NCBI GenBank assembly: GCA_022821845.1
Contig: JAJECT010000027.1
Coordinates: 1-64,000 of the forward strand
DNA length: 64,000 nucleotides
Reading direction: 5' to 3'
Origin: Rhodothermales bacterium
Lineage (GTDB): Bacteria > Bacteroidota > Rhodothermia > Rhodothermales > VXPQ01
Position numbers and translations under genes: made by a program. The notes beneath the pieces were generated by a model. It had not been told where the DNA came from. It was given only the letters and a program-made list of their open reading frames with translations, and ran no database searches. How positions within the stretch are numbered: position 1 is the stretch's first letter; every line of letters begins with the position of its first letter. Of the stretch, positions 21,708 to 31,959 are shown one piece after another.

Positions 21708-21992
21708 TCACAAACGGTCTATCCTCTTGGCCAGCGCTACGTCGAAAGCCGTCACCTTGCCGCCCGCGTCGTGCGTGTTGAGCGCCAGCGTAACCCGGTT
21801 GTATACGTTGCGCAGGTCCGGGTGATGATCAAGCGATTCGGCTTCGAACGCGACCCGGACGATGAACGCCATGGCTTCCTTGAAATCGCCGAACGTAACC
21901 TGCTTCACGAGCCGGTCGTCCTCGAAGGTCCACCCGTCGAGCGCGTGCAACGCTTCGGCGATTTCTGCTTTGGAGAGGGGTTGTCGAGACAT
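21708..21992 (-). CDS. 4a-hydroxytetrahydrobiopterin dehydratase (pterin-4a-carbinolamine dehydratase)
   Basis: Dehydrates the 4a-hydroxypterin released by pterin-dependent aromatic amino acid hydroxylases. 94 residues, full family length. The active-site motif is intact: AESLDHHPDLRNVYNRVTLA and then THDAGGKVT. It lies inside the nuo set between nhaD and nuoN. The same insertion (nhaD plus pcd) has been reported among the complex I genes of Rhodothermus marinus, which supports a Rhodothermales origin. Its link with complex I is unexplained. Confidence 0.93.
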   Translation of the reverse strand: MSRQPLSKAEIAEALHALDGWTFEDDRLVKQVTFGDFKEAMAFIVRVAFEAESLDHHPDLRNVYNRVTLALNTHDAGGKVTAFDVALAKRIDRL

Positions 21993-22040
21993 AGGCGATC
22001 AGGTTCTGCGGCGGCTGGACTGCGGCGCATGAAAAGGGGC

Positions 22041-23627
22041 TTACAATGGTACGATCCATCCGCTGTAGAAAATGACCCAGATCACGAAATACACGGGGAC
22101 CAGGATCGGCAGCGAATATTTGACGAAATATCCCACGAAGCTGGGCACGTCCACGCCGCTTGACTCGGCGATGGCTTTCACCATGAAGTTCGGCGCATTG
22201 CCGATATAGGTCATGGCGCCAAAGAACACCGCCGCCACGGAAATGGCCTGCAGGAATATCCACGAGTCGGCCCCGGCGGCGAATTCCATGACCTGCGTCG
22301 CCGCGCTTACGTCCAGCCCGAACTTGCCCATCGCCGCCGCCAGGAAGTTGAGGTAGGTCGGCGCATTGTCCAGAATGCCCGACAAAACGCCCGTAGCCCA
22401 GTAGAACATGCCCACGGACAGCGATTCGGAATTCTGGCTCGCAAACTGGCTGATGAGCTGGAGCGCCGGCTGCATCGTTGCGAAAATGCCCAGAAACAGC
22501 CAGCCCACTTCGCGAATAGGCTCGAAGGTGAACTCGTTTTTCTCAAGGGCTGTCTTGTCCGCGGACACGAACGCCAGGACGCATACCGAAAACATAATAA
22601 GTTCGCGAATGCCGAACGGCAAATGCACGCTGCCTATATGCAGCCGGGGAACCCAACTGAAAACGTTCGGATCGACGAACACGGCAAGAATGACCACCAC
22701 AACCCATATGAAATTCTTCCGGCCTACGACGGACATCAGGCCGCGGGAAGCGTCCACGGCGGGCGCAACCTCTTTATTCCTCGAATCGATGACGTAAAAA
22801 ATGGCCAGCAGCAAAAACATGGCCGGCAGCCAGATATACCAGACGTGCGTGAACGTCCAGAAGAAGGGCACGCCGCGCAAAAAGCCCAGAAAGAGCGGCG
22901 GATCGCCTATGGGCGTCAAGCCGCCGCCCACATTGGCGACCAGGAAAATGAAGAAAACGATATGATAGGGTTTCAGCCGGCCCCGATTGAGACGCATATA
23001 CGGCCGGATGAATAGCATCGCCGCGCCGGTCGTGGCGATCAGGTTTGCGATGACGGACCCGGCGAACAGCAGGATGGAATTCGTCCATGGGGTCCCGCGC
23101 GCGTTCAGGCTGAGAAAAATGCCCGACGCAGCGATGAACAGCGACGCGACCAGCGCGATGAAGGACAGATACTCGGCCAGCGCATGCATCATGGGCACCG
23201 ACGAACCCAGCACGAACAGATAATAGATCACCACGAAGGCGCCGAGCGCCACGGCGTACTTCGGATAATGCTTGTGCCAGTGATGGGCGTAGAAAAGCGG
23301 CCCCGTGGCAATCATGACGAGCAGGGCAAGAAACGGCAGGACGAGCCATACGGGAGGCAGCGGCCCATGATGATCTCCCTCGCCATGCTCCGCGTCGGCT
23401 GCATGGGCGTCGCCGGCGGGAGCATGGTGGGAATCGTCGCGCGCAGCCTCGTCGGCATGGACGGCGTCCGCTTGTTCCACGCCGGATTCCTGCAACGCAG
23501 CGGGGGGCGCCGACCAGGCCGCGCCCGGCAACGATAAACTGCCCGCCAGTAACATCGCCGCCGCAAGGGCAAGGCAGCGAGCAAACGCAAGGGGGCTGGA
23601 GAAACGAATGGAGGGAAGGAAAGCCAT
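22041..23627 (-). CDS. nhaD: NhaD-type Na+/H+ antiporter
   Basis: Predicted cation/proton antiporter of the inner membrane (ion transporter superfamily). 528 residues: a signal-like first segment, a His/Asp/Glu-rich periplasmic stretch (residues ~55-88, e.g. DDSHHAPAGDAHAADAEHGE), then about 12 helices. Conserved NhaD-type motifs include FLVANVGGGLTPIGDPPLFL, TGVLSGILDNAPTYLNFL and GAMTYIGNAPNFMVKAIAE. It is 11 bp after nuoM and 48 bp before pcd, so it is part of the complex I operon, as in Rhodothermus marinus. It may couple sodium export to respiration (inference). Confidence 0.9.
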   Translation of the reverse strand: MAFLPSIRFSSPLAFARCLALAAAMLLAGSLSLPGAAWSAPPAALQESGVEQADAVHADEAARDDSHHAPAGDAHAADAEHGEGDHHGPLPPVWLVLPFLALLVMIATGPLFYAHHWHKHYPKYAVALGAFVVIYYLFVLGSSVPMMHALAEYLSFIALVASLFIAASGIFLSLNARGTPWTNSILLFAGSVIANLIATTGAAMLFIRPYMRLNRGRLKPYHIVFFIFLVANVGGGLTPIGDPPLFLGFLRGVPFFWTFTHVWYIWLPAMFLLLAIFYVIDSRNKEVAPAVDASRGLMSVVGRKNFIWVVVVILAVFVDPNVFSWVPRLHIGSVHLPFGIRELIMFSVCVLAFVSADKTALEKNEFTFEPIREVGWLFLGIFATMQPALQLISQFASQNSESLSVGMFYWATGVLSGILDNAPTYLNFLAAAMGKFGLDVSAATQVMEFAAGADSWIFLQAISVAAVFFGAMTYIGNAPNFMVKAIAESSGVDVPSFVGYFVKYSLPILVPVYFVIWVIFYSGWIVPL

Positions 23628-23638
23628 GGCGTATGCAA

Positions 23639-25274
23639 TCAGTTGTTTGGCTCCGAAACAGCCTGCGGGGACTTCGAATCAGAGGCCGGGGAGGCATGTC
23701 CAAAAAAGCGCGCGGCGTCTTGCGCAGGACGGGCGTCCTCCGCAGCCATGCGTTTTTCGCGAATCGAATCCAGCAGAAACTGCGTGGCCGGTTCGCTCTT
23801 TTGTAAAAACCGGTTTGGGGCAAAGCCCAAAACAAACATAAGCACAACCAACGGAATCATGAGCGCGATTTCGCGGCCCGTCATATCGCGCAGGGTCCGA
23901 TTCGCCTCCTTGTCGAGCGGCCCGAAAAACGTCTTGTAGACCATCCACAGAAGATATACGGCCGCCAGAATCACGCCGGAGGCGGCGGCGGCGATAAGTA
24001 CGGGATGGCCGATCAGGTCGCTTTGGAACGCGCCGAGGAGGATCATGAATTCGCCCACGAAACCGTTCAGTCCCGGCAATCCGGCGGACGCCAGCACCGA
24101 GAAAACCATGAAAAACGTCAAGACGGGAACGGTGCGGGCAATGCCCCCGAAATCGTCCATTTCCCGGGTGTGGCGACGTTCGTACAACATGCCGAGGAGC
24201 AAAAAGAGCGCGCCGGTGGACAATCCATGATTGACCATCTGAATGAGGGCGCCCTGCATGGCTTCCGTCGTGAATGCGAAAATGCCCAGTACGACGAACC
24301 CGAGGTGGCTAATGGACGAATAGGCCACCAGTTTCTTGGCGTCGGACTGCACCCGGGACACCAGCGCGCCGTAAATAATGCCGATCGTGGCAAGGATGGC
24401 GAACGGCAGCGCGTAATCGTACGCCGCATGCGGGAAAAAGGGCAAGCAAAAACGCACGAGCCCATAGGTCCCCATCTTCAGGAGCGTCCCGGCAAGAATC
24501 ACCGACCCGCCGGTAGGCGCCTCCACATGCGCGTCCGGAAGCCAGGTATGCAAGGGAAAAACGGGGACCTTGACGGCAAAGGCCAGGGCGAAAACAGGGA
24601 ACAGCCAGGCTTGCAGGCTCGCGGGCGCGTCGAACGCCAGCAGTTTGTACCAGTCCGTCGTGAACACGCCGCCATTCACCGCGTCGCCCGCCGCATAGCC
24701 GAGATACAGAATCCCGACCAGCATGAGCAGGGACCCCGTCAGCGTAAAAAGCACGAACTTGACGGCGGCGTAGATGCGACGAGGCCCGCCCCATACCCCG
24801 ATAATGAAATACATCGGGATCAGCGTAAGCTCGAAAAAGACGTAGAACAGAAATACGTCGAATGCGCAGAAAACGCCCGTAACGCCCGTCTGCAAAATGA
24901 GCAGCAGCGTGTAGTATCCCTGCCTCCGCTTGTTTATGTAATGCCAGGAAGACAGGACGACGATGGGGCCAAGCAGCGTCGTAAGCATCACGAGCAACAG
25001 GCTCAGCCCGTCGACGCCTACGAAATACTTGATGTCCACGCTTTCCGGGAACCAGGCTACCTTATCGACCAGCTGCGGCGTCCCGCCCAGCTCGGGAGAC
25101 GCATCGAAGGCAGCGAAAAGCCCAAGCGACAAAAGAAACGCGGCCACGGTGGTCCCCAGCGCCACCCACCGCACCGCGCGGTCGCTGCGCGCCAGCAGGG
25201 TCAGCCCCGCCCCCGCAAGGGGCAGGAAAATGACCAGGGATGTGATATGCGGAATCGACATGGCCTCTGGAAAA

Positions 25275-25285
<11 letters not shown>
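23639..25285 (-). CDS. nuoM: NADH-quinone oxidoreductase subunit M
   Basis: Antiporter-like membrane subunit of complex I. 548 residues with about 14 helices. Essential residues are visible: Glu in FYVFFELTLIPMYFIIGVWG and Lys in FAVKVPVFPLHTWLPDAHVE. KKLVAYSSISHLGFVVLG and NHGLSTGALFLLLGMLYER are standard. The C-terminal ~45 residues after the last helix (REKRMAAEDARPAQ onward) are a soluble tail. Overlaps the end of nuoL by 11 bases, which suggests translational coupling. Confidence 0.96.
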
Positions 25286-27308
<2,023 letters not shown>

Positions 27309-27344
27309 ATCGGATTCGCCTTGAAGCAGGCGCGCGCGTATTCC

Positions 27345-27650
27345 CTAAAACCTGAACAGATTGAACCGGGTGAGATCGACCGTTTCCTTCTTTCTAAACA
27401 ATGCGATGACAATGGCCAGGCCCACCGCCGCTTCCGCCGCCGCGACCGCCATCACGAAAAAAACCAGCATTTGCCCGGCTGCGTCGCCCAGGGCGCGGCT
27501 AAAAGCCACCAGCGTGATATTGACGGCGTTGAGCATCAATTCGATCGACATGAACACGACGATCGCATTGCGGCGCAGCAGTACGCCCAGCGCGCCAATC
27601 GTAAACAACACCGCGCTCAGCGACAAATACCAGTCCAGCGTCCATTCCAT
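27345..27650 (-). CDS. nuoK: NADH-quinone oxidoreductase subunit K
   Basis: Small three-helix membrane subunit of complex I, 101 residues, exactly the family length. It has the two conserved membrane Glu residues in [18 protein letters not shown] and [19 protein letters not shown]. Nine bases after nuoJ. Confidence 0.95.
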   Translation of the reverse strand: MEWTLDWYLSLSAVLFTIGALGVLLRRNAIVVFMSIELMLNAVNITLVAFSRALGDAAGQMLVFFVMAVAAAEAAVGLAIVIALFRKKETVDLTRFNLFRF

Positions 27651-27659
27651 AGCGTTCTC

Positions 27660-28169
27660 CTAACCCTTGTTCGAGCTTCTACGGGCAAGCAATACCGCGC
27701 CTATCGTGGCCACCAGCAGCAAAATGCCCGTGACTTCCATGGGCAGCGCATAGCGCGTCAGCAATTCCCGGCCCAGCGCCGAAGCAGAGCCGGAAGCGGC
27801 GTCCGGCATGGTCGGCTCCGGCAAAAGGTCCAGGCTGCCGGCCAGAACGTACGTCAGCTGCGCCAGGACGACCATCCCCAGCAAAAAAGCGACGGCGCGT
27901 TTCCAGTCGATGGATTGCAACTTCGGAAGGGCCGCCAGATTCAGCAACATGATGACGAACAGAAAAAGCACCATGATCGCGCCCGCGTACACCAGTATCT
28001 GCGCCACCCCGATGAACCGGGCGTTCATCATGACGTACAGGGCCGCCACGCAGCACAGGTTGAGCACAAGCCAAAGCGCTCCGGACACGGGGCTTCTGGA
28101 AACGATCAGCCCGATCCCCGAAGCGATCGCCACCGCGGCGAAAAAGAAAAAGAAAAGTTGGGAAACCAT
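27660..28169 (-). CDS. nuoJ: NADH-quinone oxidoreductase subunit J
   Basis: Five-helix membrane subunit of complex I. 169 residues from the ATG at 28169 (MVSQLFFFFFAAVAIASG); an upstream start at 28217 would add 16 polar residues. The flexible helix 3 motif VGVAQILVYAGAIMVLFLFV appears as IGVAQILVYAGAIMVLFLFV. First gene of the set seen here; nuoA-I are not in the window. Confidence 0.93.
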   Translation of the reverse strand: MVSQLFFFFFAAVAIASGIGLIVSRSPVSGALWLVLNLCCVAALYVMMNARFIGVAQILVYAGAIMVLFLFVIMLLNLAALPKLQSIDWKRAVAFLLGMVVLAQLTYVLAGSLDLLPEPTMPDAASGSASALGRELLTRYALPMEVTGILLLVATIGAVLLARRSSNKG

Positions 28170-28255
28170 GTAATAAAATTCGGAGCGGCGGCGGCAAGGC
28201 CGAGGCGCAGTATCCATCCGTTACGGCAAAGGTAGCCAAAAGGCTGCAACGGGAC

Positions 28256-28283
28256 AATATACGATCCCGTAAATCCCCGTGAA
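28256..28283 (-). promoter_or_regulatory. Possible promoter of the nuoJ-nuoN operon
   Basis: The minus strand has TTCACG and TATATT separated by 16 bases, followed by GTCCCG, about 85 bases before the nuoJ ATG. The same TATATTGTCC string occurs upstream of mdh. The -35 match is modest, so this is only a candidate. Confidence 0.35.
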
Positions 28284-28311
28284 TTATAGAATATTCTGTG
28301 CAGACCAGGCC

Positions 28312-29757
28312 TCACTGCGGCGCGGCAAAGACAGACGGGGCCAGCGAAAGCGCCTCGAACAAACGTTGTCCCACCTCCGCATTGTCGAGATTCCCGCGAA
28401 ACCGCGCGCTGCCGGGGCCGTACGCATACATATTCACGTCGTTCGCGGTATGTCCGAGGGTCGTCCAGGCCACGCCGGCCCGCCGCGCAACGATCTCGCC
28501 CAGCGCATGGCCCAGCCGGCCTTCCTTGCGCGCCGCCGCGATCGCCGCCCGCTCTATGGCCGTCAGGTCCTCGACGCCCGCCATGGCGGAAAGCACATCC
28601 TCGGGGGCTTCGCCGCCCTCCACGGCGCTTGCCATCGCATCCGTGGAGGCGGTCGCGGCGGTCAGTCGCTCCGGGCGCCAGTCGTACCATGATTGCGCAT
28701 ACAGGCTTTGCCAGTAGGTAGGCGCTTCGCCCACGCGATCCGCCTTGTCGGGATCAAGCAGGGACCGGCCCAGCGCCAGCCCGCCGGTTTCATGATCGGA
28801 AACCGCCACAAGCAGCGTTTCGCCGTTTTCTTCCGCAAAAATCCGGGCCGCCTCGAACGCCTCGTCGTACGCCAGCGTCTCCCGGAGCGCCGCTGCTGCG
28901 TCGTGCGCGTGCGACGCATGATCAATGCGGCTCCCTTCCACCATCAGAAAGAAACCCGCCTCGCTTTGCTGCAAAACCTCAAGCGCTTTCTGCGTCATGC
29001 GTGCGAGATGCGGAACATGCGACGCCTCCCCTTGCGCCACGTCTATCTCCCAGGGCATGTGGCTTTCGGAAAAAAGCCCCAGCGCCGGCCCCTCCCGTAC
29101 GGCCTCCAGCGCCTCCATATCCTCGACGGTCTGATATCCGAGAAAAGACGCTTCCTGCACCAGGTCCCTGCCGTCGCTGCGCGCGCCGCCGCGGGCCTCG
29201 GGCAGAAAAAAGCGGCGCCCGCCGCCAAGCAACACCTCCAGCCCCGCATCCAGCATCTGCAAAGCGATCTCGGACTCCATGCCCCGGTCCGGCACATGCG
29301 CCGCAAACGCCGCCGGCGTCGCATGGGTAAGCCGACTGGTCGACACCAGCCCCGTAGCCATCCCCCGCGCCTCGGCGGCCTCGACGATGGTCTGGAGCGG
29401 GCGGTGCAGCGTATCGACCGCGATCGCCCCGTTCTCCGTCTTGAATCCGGTAGAATACGCGGTAGCGCTGGACGCCGAATCCGTAATGCGCTCGCGGGCC
29501 GAATGGGTGCGCACCGATCCGGTATGATGCGGATCGAGGTAAAGACCCTCGCGCAAACCAAGGTGGATCGCCGCCTCCCGGGCCATCGTGAAATGCGCCG
29601 CGCCGGCGCCGTCGGCGATGAACAGAATGACATTCCGCGGCGCGCGATCCGAAAGCGCAGGGGACGCCGTATCCGGGGAAGCGGCGGGCGAACAGGACCA
29701 GTGCATGCCGGCCAGCAGCAGCAACAGGGAAAATCCAGAGAGCGAGGAACGAGACAT
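28312..29757 (-). CDS. Alkaline phosphatase (PhoA family) lipoprotein
   Basis: Predicted to release phosphate from organic esters outside the cytoplasm. 481 residues. The N-terminus is a lipoprotein signal (FSLLLLLAGMHWSC). Metal and catalytic motifs of the PhoA family are visible: VILFIADGAGAAHF, the nucleophile Ser in ITDSASSATAYSTGFKT, VEGSRIDHASHAHDAAA, AVSDHETGGLALG, and the final His in TTLGHTANDVNMYAYGPGS. I use the ATG at 29757 because everything upstream in this frame is antisense to mdh. Divergent from mdh with a 255-bp gap. Confidence 0.92.
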   Translation of the reverse strand: MSRSSLSGFSLLLLLAGMHWSCSPAASPDTASPALSDRAPRNVILFIADGAGAAHFTMAREAAIHLGLREGLYLDPHHTGSVRTHSARERITDSASSATAYSTGFKTENGAIAVDTLHRPLQTIVEAAEARGMATGLVSTSRLTHATPAAFAAHVPDRGMESEIALQMLDAGLEVLLGGGRRFFLPEARGGARSDGRDLVQEASFLGYQTVEDMEALEAVREGPALGLFSESHMPWEIDVAQGEASHVPHLARMTQKALEVLQQSEAGFFLMVEGSRIDHASHAHDAAAALRETLAYDEAFEAARIFAEENGETLLVAVSDHETGGLALGRSLLDPDKADRVGEAPTYWQSLYAQSWYDWRPERLTAATASTDAMASAVEGGEAPEDVLSAMAGVEDLTAIERAAIAAARKEGRLGHALGEIVARRAGVAWTTLGHTANDVNMYAYGPGSARFRGNLDNAEVGQRLFEALSLAPSVFAAPQ

Positions 29758-29897
29758 AGCGGCGCAGGATCGGGATGGGAGAACGCTTCGCAGGAATATC
29801 GGAAACGGCGCGTTAAAAAAAGCCGCCAATATTCTTGATTTCGGCGCGGCGGGCGTCTGCACGAAACTTTCGCAAACCCTGCGCGCCCCGCATAGCG

Positions 29898-29911
29898 TAT
29901 ATTGTATATTG
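29898..29911 (+). promoter_or_regulatory. Duplicated TATATTG box upstream of mdh
   Basis: TATATTGTATATTG, two directly repeated possible -10 boxes, lies about 105 bases before the mdh start. No clear -35 box was found at normal spacing. TATATT is also the -10 of the sigma factor promoter at 31077. Confidence 0.3.
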
Positions 29912-30012
29912 TCCGCGCTGGAGCGCGATCCTTTGCGAAGAGAGGCGTCGCGCTTTCTTCGCCCGCCACATTCGTTATAGGATACTCTGATCAACATAAT
30001 AAACATGCCGTC

Positions 30013-30948
30013 ATGTCCAAGCTGACTGTCATAGGAGCCGGAAACGTGGGCGCTACGGTCGCCGACTGCGTAGCGAAAAAAGACATCGTGCGCGAAATCG
30101 CGCTGATCGACATCGTCGAAGGGCTGCCGCAAGGGAAAGCCCTCGACATGCAGGAATCCGCGCCCGTGCACGGTTTCGACACGCGCGTTACGGGCACGAA
30201 CGCCTACGAAGACACGGCGGGCTCGGATATATGCGTGATCACGGCGGGCCGCCCCCGCACCGCCGATATGTCCCGCGACGACCTGCTGGAACTGAACGCC
30301 AAAATCGTGCAGTCGGTCGCCGAACAGTTCGCCGCCCATAGCCCGGACGCCATTATTGTGGTCGTTTCGAATCCGCTGGACGCCATGACCTCCGTAGCGC
30401 ATGCCGCCAGCGGCTTTCCCGCGCAGCGCGTGATGGGCATGGCGGGCATACTCGATACGGCAAGGTACCGCGCCTTCGTCGCGCTGGAACTGGGCGTATC
30501 GGTGCGCGACGTGCAAGCGCTCCTCCTCGGCGGACACGGCGATTCGATGGTGCCGCTCCCCAGTTGCACCACCGTCGGCGGCGTGCCGGTATCCGAATTG
30601 CTTTCCCCGGAAACGCTCCAGGCCATTGTGGAGCGCACCAAGGGCGGGGGCGGCGAAATTTCCAGGCTCATGGGGGCTTCGGCGTGGTACGCGCCGGGCG
30701 CCTCGGCCGCCGCAATGGTTGAATCCGTGATGAATAATCTCGGCCGCGTATTGCCCTGCGCCGTGCAACCTTCGGGGCAATACGGCCTCAGCGAGCTGTT
30801 CATCGGCCTGCCTGCCCGGCTCGGACGAAACGGCGTGGAAAGCATCCTTGAAGTCGCCCTCTCCGACGAAGAACAGGCCCTGCTGGACGCTTCCGCGGCG
30901 CATGTGCGTCGGAATCTCGACACGCTTCGGCAAAAAGGATTCGCATAG
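30013..30948 (+). CDS. mdh: Malate dehydrogenase (LDH-like)
   Basis: Oxidises malate to oxaloacetate with NAD+ in the TCA cycle. 311 residues from the ATG at 30013, chosen because the Rossmann start SKLTVIGAGNVGATVAD follows at once. Substrate and catalytic residues are visible: Arg in TAGRPRTADMSRDDLL (PR-T-MSRDDLL is the MDH type of this loop), VSNPLDAMTSVA, the Arg in MAGILDTARYRAFVA, and the active His in LGGHGDSMVPL. Normal length. Confidence 0.95.
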   Translation: MSKLTVIGAGNVGATVADCVAKKDIVREIALIDIVEGLPQGKALDMQESAPVHGFDTRVTGTNAYEDTAGSDICVITAGRPRTADMSRDDLLELNAKIVQSVAEQFAAHSPDAIIVVVSNPLDAMTSVAHAASGFPAQRVMGMAGILDTARYRAFVALELGVSVRDVQALLLGGHGDSMVPLPSCTTVGGVPVSELLSPETLQAIVERTKGGGGEISRLMGASAWYAPGASAAAMVESVMNNLGRVLPCAVQPSGQYGLSELFIGLPARLGRNGVESILEVALSDEEQALLDASAAHVRRNLDTLRQKGFA

Positions 30949-31053
30949 GGATTCGCCAGGTTCCAAAGAAGTATTTCCGGTGAATATCGCCCTCCGGCGA
31001 CGCGTCAGGAAGGCGGTTGCGCCGCTTTTGCAACATTTCCTTGCGGATACCCC

Positions 31054-31082
31054 TTGAATCCGCGGCAAAAATGCCTTATATT
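31054..31082 (+). promoter_or_regulatory. Sigma70-like promoter of the sigma factor gene
   Basis: TTGAAT (31054-31059), a 17-base spacer, TATATT (31077-31082). Both boxes match 5 of 6. The predicted transcript starts near 31089, giving a leader of about 95 bases before the GTG at 31183. A GGATAC sequence lies just upstream at 31045. Confidence 0.65.
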
Positions 31083-31182
31083 AACGGGATAGGCTTGTTT
31101 GCGCCCTGCGGAAACAGCCTGAAGCCCAAACCAACGAGCAGGCGCGGGGCGAACCCTTCCCCGCAAAACCAAAGACCAGGAC

Positions 31183-31848
31183 GTGGCGGTATTGCAGAAA
31201 AAGATCGTAACGAAGAAGACCTCCCGGACCGCTTTGAACAAGCGGCAGTCGGCCCTCGCCGAAATGACGGACGAGGATTTGATGTCGCAGTTCCAGGCAG
31301 GTTCCGTGGCGGCGTTCAATATTCTCGTGGAAAGGTATTCCGAGCGTTTGACCCATTACCTCTACGGGTTTCTGGGAGACATGCGCCGTTGCGAAGACCT
31401 GCTTCAGGAAACGTTCCTGCGCGTATACCGCAATCGGCATTCGTACCGGCGAATCGCCAAGTTCTCGACCTGGCTCTACACGATCGCAGGCAACCTGGCG
31501 CGCTCGGAGTACCGCAAGCGCAAGCGCCGCCGCCTGTACTCCATCCAGAGCGTAAATCGGGATAACGAGGAGTACGAGATGCAATTGCCGGACGAATCGT
31601 TCTCGCCCGACAAGCATACGGAAAGCATCATTCAGGACAAGTACATTCAGCAGGCGCTGGACGATATTCCCGCGTCGTTCCGGGAAGTGGTCGTGCTGCG
31701 CGACGTGCAGCAACTGGCCTACGACGAGATTGCGGAAATCACCGGCCTGCCGATGGGCACGGTCAAAAGCCGCATCAATCGCGGGCGCACGAAGTTGCAG
31801 ACCCTCCTGAAGGACGTATACCCTTTCTACGAACCGGCTGCGGTGTAG
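31183..31848 (+). CDS. RNA polymerase sigma factor, ECF type
   Basis: 221 residues. Region 2 is seen in AAFNILVERYSERLTHYLYG and CEDLLQETFLRVYRN, with the -10 recognition helix around KFSTWLYTIAGNLARSEYRK. Region 4 is seen in QLAYDEIAEITGLPMGTVKS and RINRGRTKLQTLL. There is no region 3, as in ECF factors. The start is a GTG at 31183 followed by a basic tail (QKKIVTKKTSRTALNKRQ); an ATG at 31264 would give 194 residues beginning MTDEDLMSQF, the more usual ECF start. No anti-sigma gene follows. It has its own promoter and terminator, so it is a single-gene unit; its target genes are unknown. Confidence 0.88.
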   Translation: MAVLQKKIVTKKTSRTALNKRQSALAEMTDEDLMSQFQAGSVAAFNILVERYSERLTHYLYGFLGDMRRCEDLLQETFLRVYRNRHSYRRIAKFSTWLYTIAGNLARSEYRKRKRRRLYSIQSVNRDNEEYEMQLPDESFSPDKHTESIIQDKYIQQALDDIPASFREVVVLRDVQQLAYDEIAEITGLPMGTVKSRINRGRTKLQTLLKDVYPFYEPAAV

Positions 31849-31887
31849 CCAAGCCAGCCCGGCTTGTTCTTGCGACGCCTTTTTTCG

Positions 31888-31924
31888 ACCGGCGCCGTCT
31901 CCTGGGGCGGCGCCGGTTTTTTTA
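31888..31924 (+). terminator. Rho-independent terminator after the sigma factor gene
   Basis: A perfect 10-bp stem (ACCGGCGCCG ... CGGCGCCGGT) with a 10-base loop is followed by a run of seven T including the last stem base, then ATT. It lies 40 bases after the stop codon and between convergent genes, so it may also help stop transcripts from the opposite side. Confidence 0.85.
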
Positions 31925-31927
31925 TTC

Positions 31928-31959
31928 GCGGACAGGCTGATCAAGTCCGCAAATTTCAG
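31928..31959. repeat. Dispersed gene-border repeat, copy at the end of the fusion gene
   Basis: The stretch contains GCTGATCAAGTCCGC and then AAATTTCAG. It matches the family consensus GCTGATTAAGTCCGC, GAAGCCCAG at roughly 20 of 25 positions. It supplies the TGA stop (31958-31956) of the minus-strand fusion gene. GCGGAC and GTCCGC at its ends could form a small hairpin. Confidence 0.55.

Noticed and set aside
29758-31068. The alkaline phosphatase frame stays open upstream for another 437 codons on the minus strand.
   Set aside because: This extension is antisense to mdh, lacks family similarity and precedes a clear lipoprotein signal at 29757.
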